DNA of 64,000 bases from Paraglaciecola sp. L1A13 (GCF_009796745.1 NZ_CP047024.1:1736001-1800000), one strand, 5' to 3'; shown: positions 26,817 through 36,559, counted from the stretch's first letter. Numbers and translations are program-made. Notes: generated from the sequence alone by a model not told the origin.

Positions 26817-27992
26817 ATGAAGATTACCCGTGTCGAAATTTTTGATATCGAATGCCCCAAACGTCCAGTTTGGAACCCAGTATTTGTGCGCATCCATACG
26901 GACGAAGGTATCAGTGGGGTAGGGGAAGCTGGCCTTGCTTATGATTTAGGGCACAGCGCCGCAGCGCACATGATAAAAGAGATTGCCGAGGCAATGTTAA
27001 TTGGTTTCAACCCAGTCAATACTGAACTCCTGTGGAGCAGAATGTTGCGCGAAAGCTTCTGGGGCTTGGGTGGCGGCCCCATCATCTATGCTGCTATGAG
27101 CGCAATCGACACCGCACTTTGGGATATAAAAGCAAAGGCACTGAACGTTCCTTTGTATCAATTACTGGGCGGAAAAACCAACGAAAAACTGCGTACTTAT
27201 GCTAGTCAATTACAGTTCGATTGGGACAGTGAAGTCACTCGTTTGAATGATCCAATTGACTACGGCCGAGCAGCCGAAAAAGCGGTAGCCCAAGGCTATG
27301 ACGCAGTAAAAGTCGACCCCATAGTTTACGATAAAACAGGCGCAGGACATTTCGACCGTACTAAATTGTTTAGCCAACCGGAAATGCGTTTATTTAGAGC
27401 GCGCCTACAAGCTATTCGTGATGCAGTGGGTGAAGATGTCGATATCATATTTGAATGCCACAGTTTACTCGGCGTATCGACAGCTATTCAATTGGGTGAG
27501 ATGGTTGAAGATATAGGCTGTTTGTTTTACGAAGAGCCGGTTAATTATTTAAATTCTAAACTGCATGACAAAGTAGCAAAACGGGTAAATGTGCCTATTG
27601 CGGGTGGTGAGCGTTTGTATAATCGCTGGGGTGTTAGACCTTATTTAGAAGATCAAAGCCTAGATGTGTTGCAACCTGATATAGGACTGTGCGGCGGCTT
27701 CACTGAAGCTAAAAAAGTCTGTGATTATGCTGATATATACGATGTACGAATACAAGCCCACGTATGCGGAGGTCCGGTAGCAACGGCTGCTAGCCTACAT
27801 TTAGAAACGGCTATTCCTAACTTTTTGATTCATGAACATCACACTTATGCCATAAAAGATTGGAACCGTGAGTTGTGTATCCAAGATCCACAGCCGGTCA
27901 ATGGCTTTTTTGAAGTCAGCGAAACGCCAGGTATCGGTATAGACCTGAATGATAAAATCGTTTATCGCTCGCCACATATGGAGGTGAAGTAG
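26817..27992 (+). CDS. Mandelate racemase-subgroup enolase superfamily dehydratase
   Basis: 391 residues with capping domain and (beta/alpha)7-beta barrel. Metal ligands appear as Glu213 (IIFECHS), Glu239 or 240 (FYEEPV) and Glu265 (AGGERLYNRW). Candidate acid/base residues are Lys165 (VKVDP), Asp288 (QPDIGLCGG) and His315 (QAHVCGG). This pattern belongs to the mandelate racemase group, which includes acid sugar dehydratases. The first metal position reads E-C-H rather than the common D-x-N. AGGAA seven bases before the ATG gives the start. It follows the aldolase-fold gene and ends at a strong hairpin. A sugar-acid dehydratase is likely; the substrate is unknown. Confidence 0.87.
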   Translation: MKITRVEIFDIECPKRPVWNPVFVRIHTDEGISGVGEAGLAYDLGHSAAAHMIKEIAEAMLIGFNPVNTELLWSRMLRESFWGLGGGPIIYAAMSAIDTALWDIKAKALNVPLYQLLGGKTNEKLRTYASQLQFDWDSEVTRLNDPIDYGRAAEKAVAQGYDAVKVDPIVYDKTGAGHFDRTKLFSQPEMRLFRARLQAIRDAVGEDVDIIFECHSLLGVSTAIQLGEMVEDIGCLFYEEPVNYLNSKLHDKVAKRVNVPIAGGERLYNRWGVRPYLEDQSLDVLQPDIGLCGGFTEAKKVCDYADIYDVRIQAHVCGGPVATAASLHLETAIPNFLIHEHHTYAIKDWNRELCIQDPQPVNGFFEVSETPGIGIDLNDKIVYRSPHMEVK

Positions 27993-28030
27993 TCTATCGG
28001 TGTTACCTAAGGTGTAGAAACTGCAAAATA

Positions 28031-28066
28031 AAAAAAGGGGGATGATAAATTATCACCCCCCTTTTT
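28031..28066. terminator. Bidirectional terminator between convergent genes
   Basis: AAAAAGGGGG...TGATA pairs with TATCA...CCCCCTTTTT (one A-C mismatch, three-base loop). There is a T run on either strand. It serves the enolase-superfamily gene (+) and the acyl-CoA dehydrogenase gene (-). Confidence 0.85.
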
Positions 28067-28083
28067 GCTTCCCCTGCCTGCAA

Positions 28084-30339
28084 TTATGCGGCGTTGTTAT
28101 GCGGCTGTGATTCACCTTTGACCAACTGCTGATTTGCATCGAGCAATTCCATATCAAACGTGTATTCATCAACACGCACGGCTAATTGACGCTTATTGTT
28201 GTAATCGATAACGCGAGCGAAATCGTCTGCGCTTAGTTCACCGTTTTCATGAAGTTTAGTCACTGCATTTTCAAAGGAAACAAAAGGAACAACTGGCGTT
28301 TTACGCAGTGCTTTTTGAACCACTTTAAGGATTGGCATTACGGCATGCTTGGCAGTAAATGCTTCTTGGTTAATGTGATTAGCATCGCCGGGAATTATCT
28401 GAACCAGATGAGTTAAATCAGCCATGATTGAACTTTGTGCCATAGTTGCATTAGATAGCTGACGTTTTAGCTCGTCTGATATAGCAGGCACAGAGCGGGT
28501 GTAAGTGTTGGTTAATAAACGCATCAAGCCCCGTGTTGCCGTATTCGGGAAATTGCTGATAAATTCATTAAGGGCTTGCTCACCTTGTTGTAAGCACCAT
28601 TGTATGGCGTACTCAAAGAAAGGTTTAGCTTCAACACGGTTAGTCACGCGCTGCTCGTAAAAACGTACCACTGCCATAGACGCATAAAGGTAGCTCATCA
28701 CATCACCTAGGCGTGCAGATAGCATTTCTGCTTTCTTTAAATCTCCGCCTAGTACCAGCAAAGATAAATCCGCTAGTGGTGCTAGTTTAGCTGAAAGCGC
28801 GTTCATACGTTTTTCATATGGTTTTACTTCAGGCAATGCTGATTGTGCACCACGTGTGAACGTCAAATAGCTTTTAGAAAAACTACGTAATGAATTCTTG
28901 ACACTGAAGCTAATGGTTTTGCCCAGCACTTTGTTGAACGCTTTGTCCGCTGACTCATCATCGCTGTGAATTAAATCAACCATTTCTTTCATATGTGGGT
29001 GACAGCGCATCGCACCTTGACCAAATATCATTAAGCTGCGCGTCAGAATGTTTGCCCCTTCAACTGTAATAGCAATAGGCTGCGCCGCATAACTATTAGC
29101 TAAGGTGTTTTGCGGGCCACGTTGAATGGCTTTACCTGCTTGAATATCCATCGCTGTGTTAGTCACGTCACGACCTAATTCTGTCATATGGTATTTGGCG
29201 ATAGCAGTCACTACCGATGGTTTGAGGCCTAAGCCCAATCCTTCAGTCGTTAAAACGCGCATCGATTCTAAAATGAATGTTTTGCCTGCAATGTCTGCTA
29301 ATTTTTCTTGAATACCTTCGAAGCGGCCGATAGGAACGCCAAACTGCTCACGTACGAAAGAGTATTCGGCTGTCGACTTAAGAGCTGATTGCGCAGATGC
29401 AACACCCATAGCTGGAAGAGATATACCACGTCCAGCGCCTAAGCAACTGACCAGCATTTGCCATCCACGTCCGATATTTTTTTCACCACCGATGATGAAA
29501 TCCATTGGGATAAATACTTTATTACCGCGAGTCGTACCGTTATAAAAACGGATGCCCATCGGATCGTGGCGATTGCCTAGTTCAACACCTGAATGAGATT
29601 TAGGAATTAGCGCACATGTGATACCGAGTTCGACTCTACCACCTAGTAATCCGTCTGGGTCGAATACTTTAAAGGCTAAGCCGAGCACAGTCGCAATGGG
29701 GGCAAGGGTAATGTAACGCTTATCCCATGTGAGTGATAAACCAAGCACTTCTTCACCGTTGTGCATGCCTTTAGTGACGATGCCCGTATCAGGGATCGCA
29801 CCTGCATCAGAACCTGCTTCAGGACTAGTCAGTGCAAAACAAGGAATGTCTTTGCCAACCGCTAAGCTCGGTAGCCAATGCTCCTGTTGGGCCGTCGTAC
29901 CATAGTGCATAAGCAATTCGCCAGGGCCTAACGAATTTGGCACCATAACGGTAACTGCTACTGCGCTGCTTTTAACTGCAATAGTGGCAACAATAGTAGA
30001 GTTTGCGTAAGCAGAAAATTCTAGTCCGCCAAATTTTTTCGGAATGATTAGCGCAAAAAATTTATTAACGCATAGGAAATCCAACACATTTTGCGGTAGA
30101 TGTTTGCTGTTTTGTAATTCGTAATCGTCAACCATTGCTAGCAATTGTTGAACAGGCCCGTCTAGAAAGGCTTGCTCATCAGCGCTCAATGTCGCTTTAG
30201 GGATAGCACGCAATGCCTGCATATCAGGCTTACCCCGATAAATAGAAGACTCAATCCACACATCACCAGCGTCTAACGCTTCTTGCTCTGTTAGGGAAAT
30301 AGGGGGTAATACTTTTTTAAGATTTGTTCTGATACTCAT
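28084..30339 (-). CDS. fadE: Acyl-CoA dehydrogenase, FadE type with C-terminal DUF1974-like domain
   Basis: 751 residues. The acyl-CoA dehydrogenase core carries CFALTSPEAGSDAGAIPDTG, FVREQFGVPIGRFEGIQEKL and LTRSLMIFGQGAMRCHP. A long C-terminal extension (about 480-740) matches the extra domain of E. coli FadE. It lacks the N-terminal membrane segments of the 814-aa E. coli enzyme and is probably soluble. It catalyses the first, FAD-dependent step of fatty-acid beta-oxidation. Single gene. The symbol is by analogy; gammaproteobacteria often carry several of these. Confidence 0.88.
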   Translation of the reverse strand: MSIRTNLKKVLPPISLTEQEALDAGDVWIESSIYRGKPDMQALRAIPKATLSADEQAFLDGPVQQLLAMVDDYELQNSKHLPQNVLDFLCVNKFFALIIPKKFGGLEFSAYANSTIVATIAVKSSAVAVTVMVPNSLGPGELLMHYGTTAQQEHWLPSLAVGKDIPCFALTSPEAGSDAGAIPDTGIVTKGMHNGEEVLGLSLTWDKRYITLAPIATVLGLAFKVFDPDGLLGGRVELGITCALIPKSHSGVELGNRHDPMGIRFYNGTTRGNKVFIPMDFIIGGEKNIGRGWQMLVSCLGAGRGISLPAMGVASAQSALKSTAEYSFVREQFGVPIGRFEGIQEKLADIAGKTFILESMRVLTTEGLGLGLKPSVVTAIAKYHMTELGRDVTNTAMDIQAGKAIQRGPQNTLANSYAAQPIAITVEGANILTRSLMIFGQGAMRCHPHMKEMVDLIHSDDESADKAFNKVLGKTISFSVKNSLRSFSKSYLTFTRGAQSALPEVKPYEKRMNALSAKLAPLADLSLLVLGGDLKKAEMLSARLGDVMSYLYASMAVVRFYEQRVTNRVEAKPFFEYAIQWCLQQGEQALNEFISNFPNTATRGLMRLLTNTYTRSVPAISDELKRQLSNATMAQSSIMADLTHLVQIIPGDANHINQEAFTAKHAVMPILKVVQKALRKTPVVPFVSFENAVTKLHENGELSADDFARVIDYNNKRQLAVRVDEYTFDMELLDANQQLVKGESQPHNNAA

Positions 30340-30419
30340 AATTTTTACTCATCCGCTCATCTGACCAGTTGTAATTAATACTACGCACTTCTGAAAATAG
30401 ATCAAATTTTCTAATCATT

Positions 30420-30656
30420 ATGGACACATATTTATCTAAAAAGTATGTAAACCTATTGCAACAGGTCGTCGATTATTTGAATGACTTTGCGCAGCATAAC
30501 CGTAAAAATTGAGAGGTTGGTCAGATGGGGACAGGCGTGCCAAATATCTTAAAGATGGCAACACGTCCTGTTATAGCCATTGGTAAGCCATAGGTTGCTG
30601 CAACTGTGCTACTTGCAGCATTAAATCGTGAGTATAAAAACTCAAATGATGAGTGA
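30420..30656 (+). pseudogene. Small ORF interrupted by two in-frame stops
   Basis: One frame from ATG 30420 to TGA 30656 (79 codons) reads like a protein but is broken by TGA at 30510 and TAG at 30594. The pieces are MDTYLSKKYVNLLQQVVDYL plus NDFAQHNRKN, then EVGQMGTGVPNILKMATRPV plus IAIGKP, then VAATVLLAALNREYKNSNDE. It fills most of the gap between the acyl-CoA dehydrogenase and M23 genes. No ribosome binding site is seen before the ATG. I do not recognise the family. A recently dead small gene is the best reading; chance is possible. Confidence 0.35.
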
Positions 30657-30666
30657 TAACTTTTTG

Positions 30667-31461
30667 CTAATTATCATCTTGCTCAAATTTAATTGGCACG
30701 GATTGATATTTACCGTGGCTTTTGGCTTGGTAGACAGCAAAATGCAGATGGGGAAGTGAGGAAAATCCCGTATTGCCAGAGTAGCCAAGCAATTGCCGTC
30801 GTTTGATATGGTCTCCTAAACTGACTGCAACGCCGTTTTTTCTCAAATGATAATAATCACCAGTGGTGCCATCGTCATGCAGCAGTGTAACGAAATTAGC
30901 GTATTTGGCATACCGTCGACTGGCTCCACCTTTATTATGACTTTCTTGTAAATCTATAACTTGTCCATCTCTAGCCGCGTGCACGGCAGTACCTTCAGGC
31001 ATGGCGAAATCAAAAGCGTAACGAGACGCACCTTGATGACTAAAACTACCATTAACACCTTGAACAAGGCGAAACGAACTATTTTGTGCATAGGGCAGGG
31101 CGTAGCGATAAGCATTGTTATGAACCGAATTTTGGATACCGGGCGTCCAAAAAAAATCTTCGTAGGTGCGCACTGGACGGTTTTGACTAATAGGGCGTAA
31201 CGAAAGTACTCTTACGCGTGCTAATGGTCCCAGAACGCGGGTTTCGCTGTACCGAGAATTAGTAGCATTATCACTTTTTAAGTTTTTTGTGGTTACCTCC
31301 AATGTTGATGTAATGGGATAAGGCTGTTTATTACTTAACCAATATTCTAGTTTTAGACCGTTCTGAATTTTTTCAAAACATGCCCAATTATCGATACAGT
31401 AGGCATCGGTAAAAAAAGATATACAACTTAAGACACAAGCACTGAGCCACTTTTTCTGCAT
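30667..31461 (-). CDS. M23 (LytM-fold) metallopeptidase, exported
   Basis: 264 residues with an N-terminal signal (CVLSCISFFTDAYC, about residues 9-22). The C-terminal LytM domain shows YAFDFAMPEGTAVHAARDGQ and HLHFAVYQ, holding the Asp and HxH zinc ligands. The N-terminal ligand is not in the canonical HxxxD spacing: the nearest His is in SHQGASRYAFDF, nine residues before the Asp. This spacing may be a normal subgroup feature. Such enzymes cut peptidoglycan cross-links or act as scaffolds in the periplasm. AAAGGAGG six bases before the ATG is a very strong ribosome binding site. Confidence 0.85.
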   Translation of the reverse strand: MQKKWLSACVLSCISFFTDAYCIDNWACFEKIQNGLKLEYWLSNKQPYPITSTLEVTTKNLKSDNATNSRYSETRVLGPLARVRVLSLRPISQNRPVRTYEDFFWTPGIQNSVHNNAYRYALPYAQNSSFRLVQGVNGSFSHQGASRYAFDFAMPEGTAVHAARDGQVIDLQESHNKGGASRRYAKYANFVTLLHDDGTTGDYYHLRKNGVAVSLGDHIKRRQLLGYSGNTGFSSLPHLHFAVYQAKSHGKYQSVPIKFEQDDN

Positions 31462-31743
31462 TTTTTGCCTCCTTTCACTTATTACCTTAATACGTAAATT
31501 CTGAAATAAAGACCTTGCGCGGGCGTTATAATTTCAAGACTGGGTTAAGTTAGCGTTTTATTGCGATGAAATGATGAATTCGTAGACTCAATTACACTTC
31601 TGCAAATATATTGAAGGTGAATATTGGATATTTTTTAGCGTTATTTTGTCGTTTACAGCAGATTTATACATCTAAATAAATTTAGGTGAGTTGTCACTAA
31701 TATAACGACAGTGCTAGCGTCTAATATCATTAATAATATTCTT

Positions 31744-31749
31744 AAGGAG
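31744..31749 (+). promoter_or_regulatory. Ribosome binding site that decides the MaoC start
   Basis: AAGGAG lies six bases before the ATG at 31756. A longer in-frame start (GTG at 31711) has no such site, so the shorter protein is preferred. Confidence 0.75.
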
Positions 31750-31755
31750 TCTCAA

Positions 31756-32202
31756 ATGGCTAAAGATCTATTACAAGTTGCAGTGGGTGAACAATTAGAA
31801 CCAAGCACCTGGCTTAAGGTAGACCAAGCACGCATTAATCTATTTGCTGATGCCACGGGGGATCATCAATGGATACACGTGGATGTTGAACGATGCAAGA
31901 AAGAAAGCCCGTTCAAAACCACTATTGCCCATGGTTATTTAAGCGTGACCCTCATGCCTGAAGCGTTCTACAACATGGTAGCGCTTGATCCAAGTACCCA
32001 AACCGTTTTGAATTATGGGGTTGATAAAATTCGCTTCCTAGAGCCCGTTAGAGTGAATGATGAAATAAGGTTTGTTTCAACATTGGCTAGAAAAGAAAGC
32101 AAAGAAATGGGGACGCTTTTTTGTTTCGATACGCAGATCGAAATTAACGGTCGAAGCAAGCCTGCTGTAGTGGGTTCATTTTTAATGATGTTACTAGCCT
32201 AA
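31756..32202 (+). CDS. MaoC-like (R)-specific enoyl-CoA hydratase/dehydratase
   Basis: 148 residues from the ATG at 31756. The hot-dog fold hydratase-2 motif is clear: FADATGDHQWIHVD with the catalytic Asp and His, then TIAHGYLSVTLMP. Family members hydrate trans-2-enoyl-CoA to (R)-3-hydroxyacyl-CoA. Single gene; no polyhydroxyalkanoate genes are nearby. The substrate range is not visible. Confidence 0.9.
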   Translation: MAKDLLQVAVGEQLEPSTWLKVDQARINLFADATGDHQWIHVDVERCKKESPFKTTIAHGYLSVTLMPEAFYNMVALDPSTQTVLNYGVDKIRFLEPVRVNDEIRFVSTLARKESKEMGTLFCFDTQIEINGRSKPAVVGSFLMMLLA

Positions 32203-32213
32203 ACTTTAGTATG

Positions 32214-32240
32214 AGCAGTCTTTTTACCCAAAGATTGCTT
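32214..32240 (+). terminator. Weak terminator-like hairpin after the MaoC gene
   Basis: AGCAGTCTTT pairs with AAAGATTGCT (one G-T) over a six-base loop. Only TTGATTTT follows, so termination may be weak. Confidence 0.35.
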
Positions 32241-32482
32241 GATTTTCGCTCTACTGGTCTGACCATGACTCGAGGTAATGTTCACATATAAATAACATTG
32301 CATTTACATATTCCTTTTCCCCCCCTACTATCACTGTGACGCATTAGTTTAGCGCCTGAGAATCAGTCACTTACTGATAAGAATTATAACTATTAGACAA
32401 TATTGATGCGCGGTCTGAGTGGTTGGTAAGTCCGTTGTTTACCTGCTCGATTTGTTTCTAATAATTACCTCGAGAATACATA

Positions 32483-35167
32483 ATGAAGATAAACACACGA
32501 GTCAGTGCTTTAGCCGCGGCCATTTCCGCTCAATTTTTATTTGCTACCCCTTCAGTATTGGCCCAAGAAGCCGACGTAAAGAAAAAAGAAGATATCGAAA
32601 TGATTATGGTGACAGGGAGTTTCGTTCGTCGCAGCGAAAACTTCGAGTCTCCTTCACCTCTATCCGTGGTTGATAGCGTAGCTATTGATGCCTTAGGTGC
32701 GAAAAATATTGCCGATATCACCCAGACGTTGACGATTAATACCGGAGCAGAGAACAATCCAGATGCATTTACGCAAAATGCTACTGCTGGTACGTCTAAT
32801 ATTAACCTTCGTGGTTTAGGTGTGGCATCTACCTTAGTGCTGCTGAACAATAAACGTCAAGTCGTTAACGCACAGCCTACCAACAATGGACTTAATTTTG
32901 TTGATACCAGTTCGTTAGTACCTATGATAGCCATCGACAGGGTTGAAATTATTAAAGATGGTGCTTCTGCTCTTTATGGTTCAGACGCGGTAGCAGGTGT
33001 CGTTAATTTTATTACTAAAAGTAATTACGAGGGCGTAAAGCTCAGTGCTGATTACCAAGACGGTGCTCACGGCAATAATAAAGAATATGTATTGCAAGGT
33101 TTATGGGGAACCAGTAATGATAAAAGTAGCATTATAGCTGCGGTAAGTTATACCAATCGTTCACCACTATTTGTTAAAGATAATCGTATTGGCCGTCCAG
33201 AAGATGATAGTAGTGCGTTGGGTAACCCTGGCTCATATTTCATCGGTACAACGCCTTTTATCGACCCCTACGGTTGTGAAGAGTATGGCGGTGCATCGAA
33301 TATACTTGCACCAGCAGGTACCGTGCCGGGCTTGGATGTGGGACTGTGTATGTTCGATTTCGGTAAAGATTACTCGTACGTTCCGGATGAATCACGCCTA
33401 AATGCGTATGTTAAAGCGGAATATGAAGTGTCTGATACGATGAGTTGGACGACAGAAGTGAGCTTCGCCCGTAACAGAGCGACACGGGGCGGCGCACCAA
33501 GTTTCCCTATATTAACTGGTCCAGTTGTACCGGCTGATCACCCTGAGAATCCTTTTGGTCAAGCTGTAACCTTTTTCGGTCGAGCTGAAGGTAATGGTAA
33601 AGCGCCTGATTATGCGAATACTGAATCAGATACGTTTAGATTTAACACGTCATTGCAAGGTGAGTTAGAGCACGGTTTTTGGGAAGTTAGCTACACCAAT
33701 GCCACCAATGACTTTTTCTTCAGTGTACCTGACGTACTAGATACAGAATTTAATCTTGCACTAAATGGTCTAGGCGGTGGGCAATGTAATCCAATAACAG
33801 GGACTCCGGGTGAAGGTGATTGTGAATACTTTAATCCGTTTGCCACTTCATATACCACAGCGCCGAACACTCAATACGTGATTGATTCGTTTACCGGACT
33901 TGAAACCATTGATTCTAAAGCCGATTTACAAGTGTATGAAGGTTTTATGTCGTTCGATGTGTTCGATATGGATGGCGGAGCGGCTGGTCTAGCGTTTGGT
34001 ATGCAATATCGTGATGAATCATTAAGCCAAGACTATGATGCATTAGCCAATCAAGATAGTTTTACATTCGTTATCGGTAACCCGGACTTTGATGGCTCAT
34101 TAGATGTTTGGGCCGTTTTCGCTGAAATGGCATTGCCTGTTTCTAATGATTTGGATATCCAGTTGGCTGTACGTTATGAGGATTACGGCGGTACAATTGG
34201 TGACACTATCGACCCTAAAGTTGCTTTCTCTTACCGAGCGAGTGAAGAGTTGTCGTTACGAGGTTCTATATCCACATCATTTAGAGCGCCTACGGTATTC
34301 TTGCGAAATGGTGGCGGCACGTCACTGCAACAATTGGTTGATCCTCTTATCGGTGCCAACGCTTTTGCAGCGGTACGCACATTGGGGAATGAAGATTTAA
34401 AACCAGAAGAGTCAACCGCGTATAATTTGGGTGTGTCATTTGAACCAATTAGTGATGTATCTATTGAGATTGATTATTGGAATTTCGAATTTAAAGATCT
34501 AATCATTCAAGAAAATCCACAAGCAGTCTTGAACTTAGACCCAAGTGATACAGACCGTGTTGTGCGCGCTGGCGACCCTCTAACAGGACCATTAACACAA
34601 GTTAATAATACTTATGTAAATGCGAGCTCTCTTGAGACCTCTGGATTAGATTTCGTCACCAGTTACAAGATGGATACGGATGCAGGGTTGTTTGTCCCGT
34701 CAATTAATGCGACCTACATTCTTAAATATGATCTAGACGACCCACAAGCAGGGAACGTAGATGGGGCAGGACGTAGAAACTTCACTAATATAGGTACATC
34801 GTCGCCTGAGTTACGTATGAACCTTGGCTTAAATTGGTCATCTGGTGCGCACTCAGCTAATTTATTCGCTCGTTACATCAGCAGTTATGACGATGATCAG
34901 AACTGTTCCGATGGAACGGTCAATACAGGTAGTTGTGATACTCTTGGTGGCTTTAAAGAGGTTGATAATCAGGTGACCTATGATATTCAATACAATGTGA
35001 ATTTAGGTACGCTCTTCGATACCCAGAATAACTATGTGTTGTCTGTTGGTGGTATTAACATCACGGATGAAAAGCCTCCCCGGTTATTCACCAATGGTGG
35101 TTTCGATAGTAAGGTACACGACCCAAGAGGGCGTCAAATCTACGCACGCTTTGCAGTCGAATTTTAA
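32483..35167 (+). CDS. TonB-dependent outer membrane receptor
   Basis: 894 residues. Signal peptide MKINTRVSALAAAISAQFLF, cut near ATPSVLAQ. A TonB-box-like segment (IEMIMVTGSFVRR) precedes the plug domain (about 45-175), including LRGLGVASTLVLLNNKRQ and IKDGASALYGSDAVAGVVNF. The 22-strand barrel follows and ends in an aromatic residue (FAVEF). Several Cys pairs lie in extracellular loops. It imports a ligand across the outer membrane using TonB energy. No transporter, regulator or hydrolase adjoins it, so the ligand cannot be guessed; the plug style resembles the large Alteromonadales carbohydrate/peptide group rather than siderophore receptors. A terminator follows. Confidence 0.93.
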   Translation: MKINTRVSALAAAISAQFLFATPSVLAQEADVKKKEDIEMIMVTGSFVRRSENFESPSPLSVVDSVAIDALGAKNIADITQTLTINTGAENNPDAFTQNATAGTSNINLRGLGVASTLVLLNNKRQVVNAQPTNNGLNFVDTSSLVPMIAIDRVEIIKDGASALYGSDAVAGVVNFITKSNYEGVKLSADYQDGAHGNNKEYVLQGLWGTSNDKSSIIAAVSYTNRSPLFVKDNRIGRPEDDSSALGNPGSYFIGTTPFIDPYGCEEYGGASNILAPAGTVPGLDVGLCMFDFGKDYSYVPDESRLNAYVKAEYEVSDTMSWTTEVSFARNRATRGGAPSFPILTGPVVPADHPENPFGQAVTFFGRAEGNGKAPDYANTESDTFRFNTSLQGELEHGFWEVSYTNATNDFFFSVPDVLDTEFNLALNGLGGGQCNPITGTPGEGDCEYFNPFATSYTTAPNTQYVIDSFTGLETIDSKADLQVYEGFMSFDVFDMDGGAAGLAFGMQYRDESLSQDYDALANQDSFTFVIGNPDFDGSLDVWAVFAEMALPVSNDLDIQLAVRYEDYGGTIGDTIDPKVAFSYRASEELSLRGSISTSFRAPTVFLRNGGGTSLQQLVDPLIGANAFAAVRTLGNEDLKPEESTAYNLGVSFEPISDVSIEIDYWNFEFKDLIIQENPQAVLNLDPSDTDRVVRAGDPLTGPLTQVNNTYVNASSLETSGLDFVTSYKMDTDAGLFVPSINATYILKYDLDDPQAGNVDGAGRRNFTNIGTSSPELRMNLGLNWSSGAHSANLFARYISSYDDDQNCSDGTVNTGSCDTLGGFKEVDNQVTYDIQYNVNLGTLFDTQNNYVLSVGGINITDEKPPRLFTNGGFDSKVHDPRGRQIYARFAVEF

Positions 35168-35185
35168 ACTAACTGATTGCGTTTA

Positions 35186-35214
35186 AAAAAAACCTGCTTC
35201 GGCAGGTTTTTTTG
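35186..35214 (+). terminator. Terminator after the TonB receptor gene
   Basis: AAACCTGC, TTCG tetraloop, GCAGGTTT, then a T run. It sits 20-45 bp after the receptor stop. Confidence 0.85.
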
Positions 35215-35326
35215 TAAACAAAAGTTCCCGTTTTTATTCATATTAAATAAAGTGCTAGCTTTCATTCTTTATGTTTACCTGCATGATAGGAGCACATACG
35301 CCTAGGATTAAATTAGCGAGGAATTT

Positions 35327-35632
35327 ATGGTAGAAAAGTTAACGCATAGCGAAAGTCAATCTATGTTGGTCGAACTTAATAAAAATTTGCCCCTTGAACA
35401 GCAATGGCAAATAACCGATGGTAAACTGAGTAAGTGTTTTAAATTCAAGAGTTTTATTCGGGCGTTTGGATGGATGAGCCAAATAGCTATATGGGCAGAG
35501 AAACTTAATCATCACCCTGAGTGGTTCAATGTGTACAATAAAGTTGAGGTAAAGTTAACAACACACGATGTAAGCGGACTCAGCACGTTAGATTTTAAAC
35601 TAGCTGAAAAAATGCAACTTTTTTATAGCTGA
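35327..35632 (+). CDS. phhB: Pterin-4a-carbinolamine dehydratase
   Basis: A 101-residue protein with the DCoH/PCD motif [20 protein letters not shown] and the following [14 protein letters not shown]. It dehydrates 4a-hydroxytetrahydropterin and so recycles the pterin cofactor of phenylalanine hydroxylase. phhA is not adjacent. GAGGAA close to the ATG supports the start. It is separated from the TonB receptor by a terminator. Confidence 0.92.
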   Translation: MVEKLTHSESQSMLVELNKNLPLEQQWQITDGKLSKCFKFKSFIRAFGWMSQIAIWAEKLNHHPEWFNVYNKVEVKLTTHDVSGLSTLDFKLAEKMQLFYS

Positions 35633-35728
35633 TTGTTTATTAAATCTGAGTAAATAATTCATTTGTATAAATTATGCACATATCCAATGTTTTTTGTTGA
35701 TTAATGTATGATTTATTCATTGCAAGAC

Positions 35729-35756
35729 TTGCGTCAATTACTCAGCTATGTATAAT
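35729..35756 (+). promoter_or_regulatory. Promoter of metY/translation operon
   Basis: -35 TTGCGT at 35729-35734, 16-bp spacer, perfect -10 TATAAT at 35751-35756. The next bases ACGCCCC form a G+C-rich discriminator, typical of stringently controlled stable-RNA promoters. The tRNA begins about 55 bp after the predicted start. Confidence 0.7.
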
Positions 35757-35815
35757 ACGCCCCACTCGAGACACGACACGTAATGCATAGTGCGTTTATC
35801 GACAAAGATTTCAAG

Positions 35816-35892
<77 letters not shown>

Positions 35893-35954
35893 CTTTTTTG
35901 AAATTTGGCATCCAGCCATTTTTCGGTGAGAATAGTGGACTAGGGTCCAGAAAC

Positions 35955-35982
35955 AAAAAGCCCCGCTTGTACGGGGCTTTTT
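35955..35982 (+). terminator. Terminator/attenuator between metY and rimP
   Basis: AAAAAGCCCCG and CGGGGCTTTTT with a six-base loop. It lies after metY and 70 bp before rimP, and can limit read-through into the nusA operon. Confidence 0.85.
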
Positions 35983-36052
35983 GTTATCCTTTTATATCTG
36001 TTTTTACTTATTCTGGGCTTTTGGCCCTTTTTTCGTTTTTGGAGCGTGACTA

Positions 36053-36511
36053 TTGTCTCAACTAGAGCAAAAATTAACTGAAATGTTGACTGCACCCGTT
36101 GAAGCCCTTGGCTTTGAATTGGTGGGGATTGAATTTGTTCGCGCTGGAATACATTCTACTATGCGCGTTTACATCGATCATCCAGATGGTATTTCGGTCG
36201 ACCACTGTGCAGAAGTAAGTCGTCAAGTCAGTTCAGTGCTTGATGTAGAAGATCCAATCAGTACCGAATACAACTTAGAAGTGTCCTCACCGGGCATGGA
36301 ACGTCCCTTATTTAAGTTACAACATTATATCGAATCAGTTGGTGAAGTCGTCGCGATACGTTTGAATATGCCGATGGGAGACAGACGTAACTTTAAAGGC
36401 AAGTTACTTAGCGAATCCGATGGCATGTTAACTGTTGAAGTTGACAATCAAGAGTTTGTATTAGCTTTTGCCAATATCGAAAAAGGTAATGTTGTTCCAA
36501 CGTTTGATTGA
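36053..36511 (+). CDS. rimP: Ribosome maturation factor RimP
   Basis: 152 residues. The N-terminal alpha/beta domain shows [20 protein letters not shown] and the family signature block [15 protein letters not shown], followed by the C-terminal Sm-like domain. It is needed for 30S subunit maturation. The start is TTG at 36053, with GGAG eight bases upstream; no in-frame ATG or GTG is nearer. First protein gene of the operon. Confidence 0.96.
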   Translation: MSQLEQKLTEMLTAPVEALGFELVGIEFVRAGIHSTMRVYIDHPDGISVDHCAEVSRQVSSVLDVEDPISTEYNLEVSSPGMERPLFKLQHYIESVGEVVAIRLNMPMGDRRNFKGKLLSESDGMLTVEVDNQEFVLAFANIEKGNVVPTFD

Positions 36512-36559
36512 GTAGATGGCCATTTAGGCTTTTGCTAAAGAATAATCAGTGAGGCAATC

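Noticed and set aside
32380..32400. Possible Fur box before the TonB receptor (GATAAGAATTATAACTATT)
   Set aside because: Only about 13 of 19 positions fit the consensus and there is no symmetry; AT-rich background explains it.
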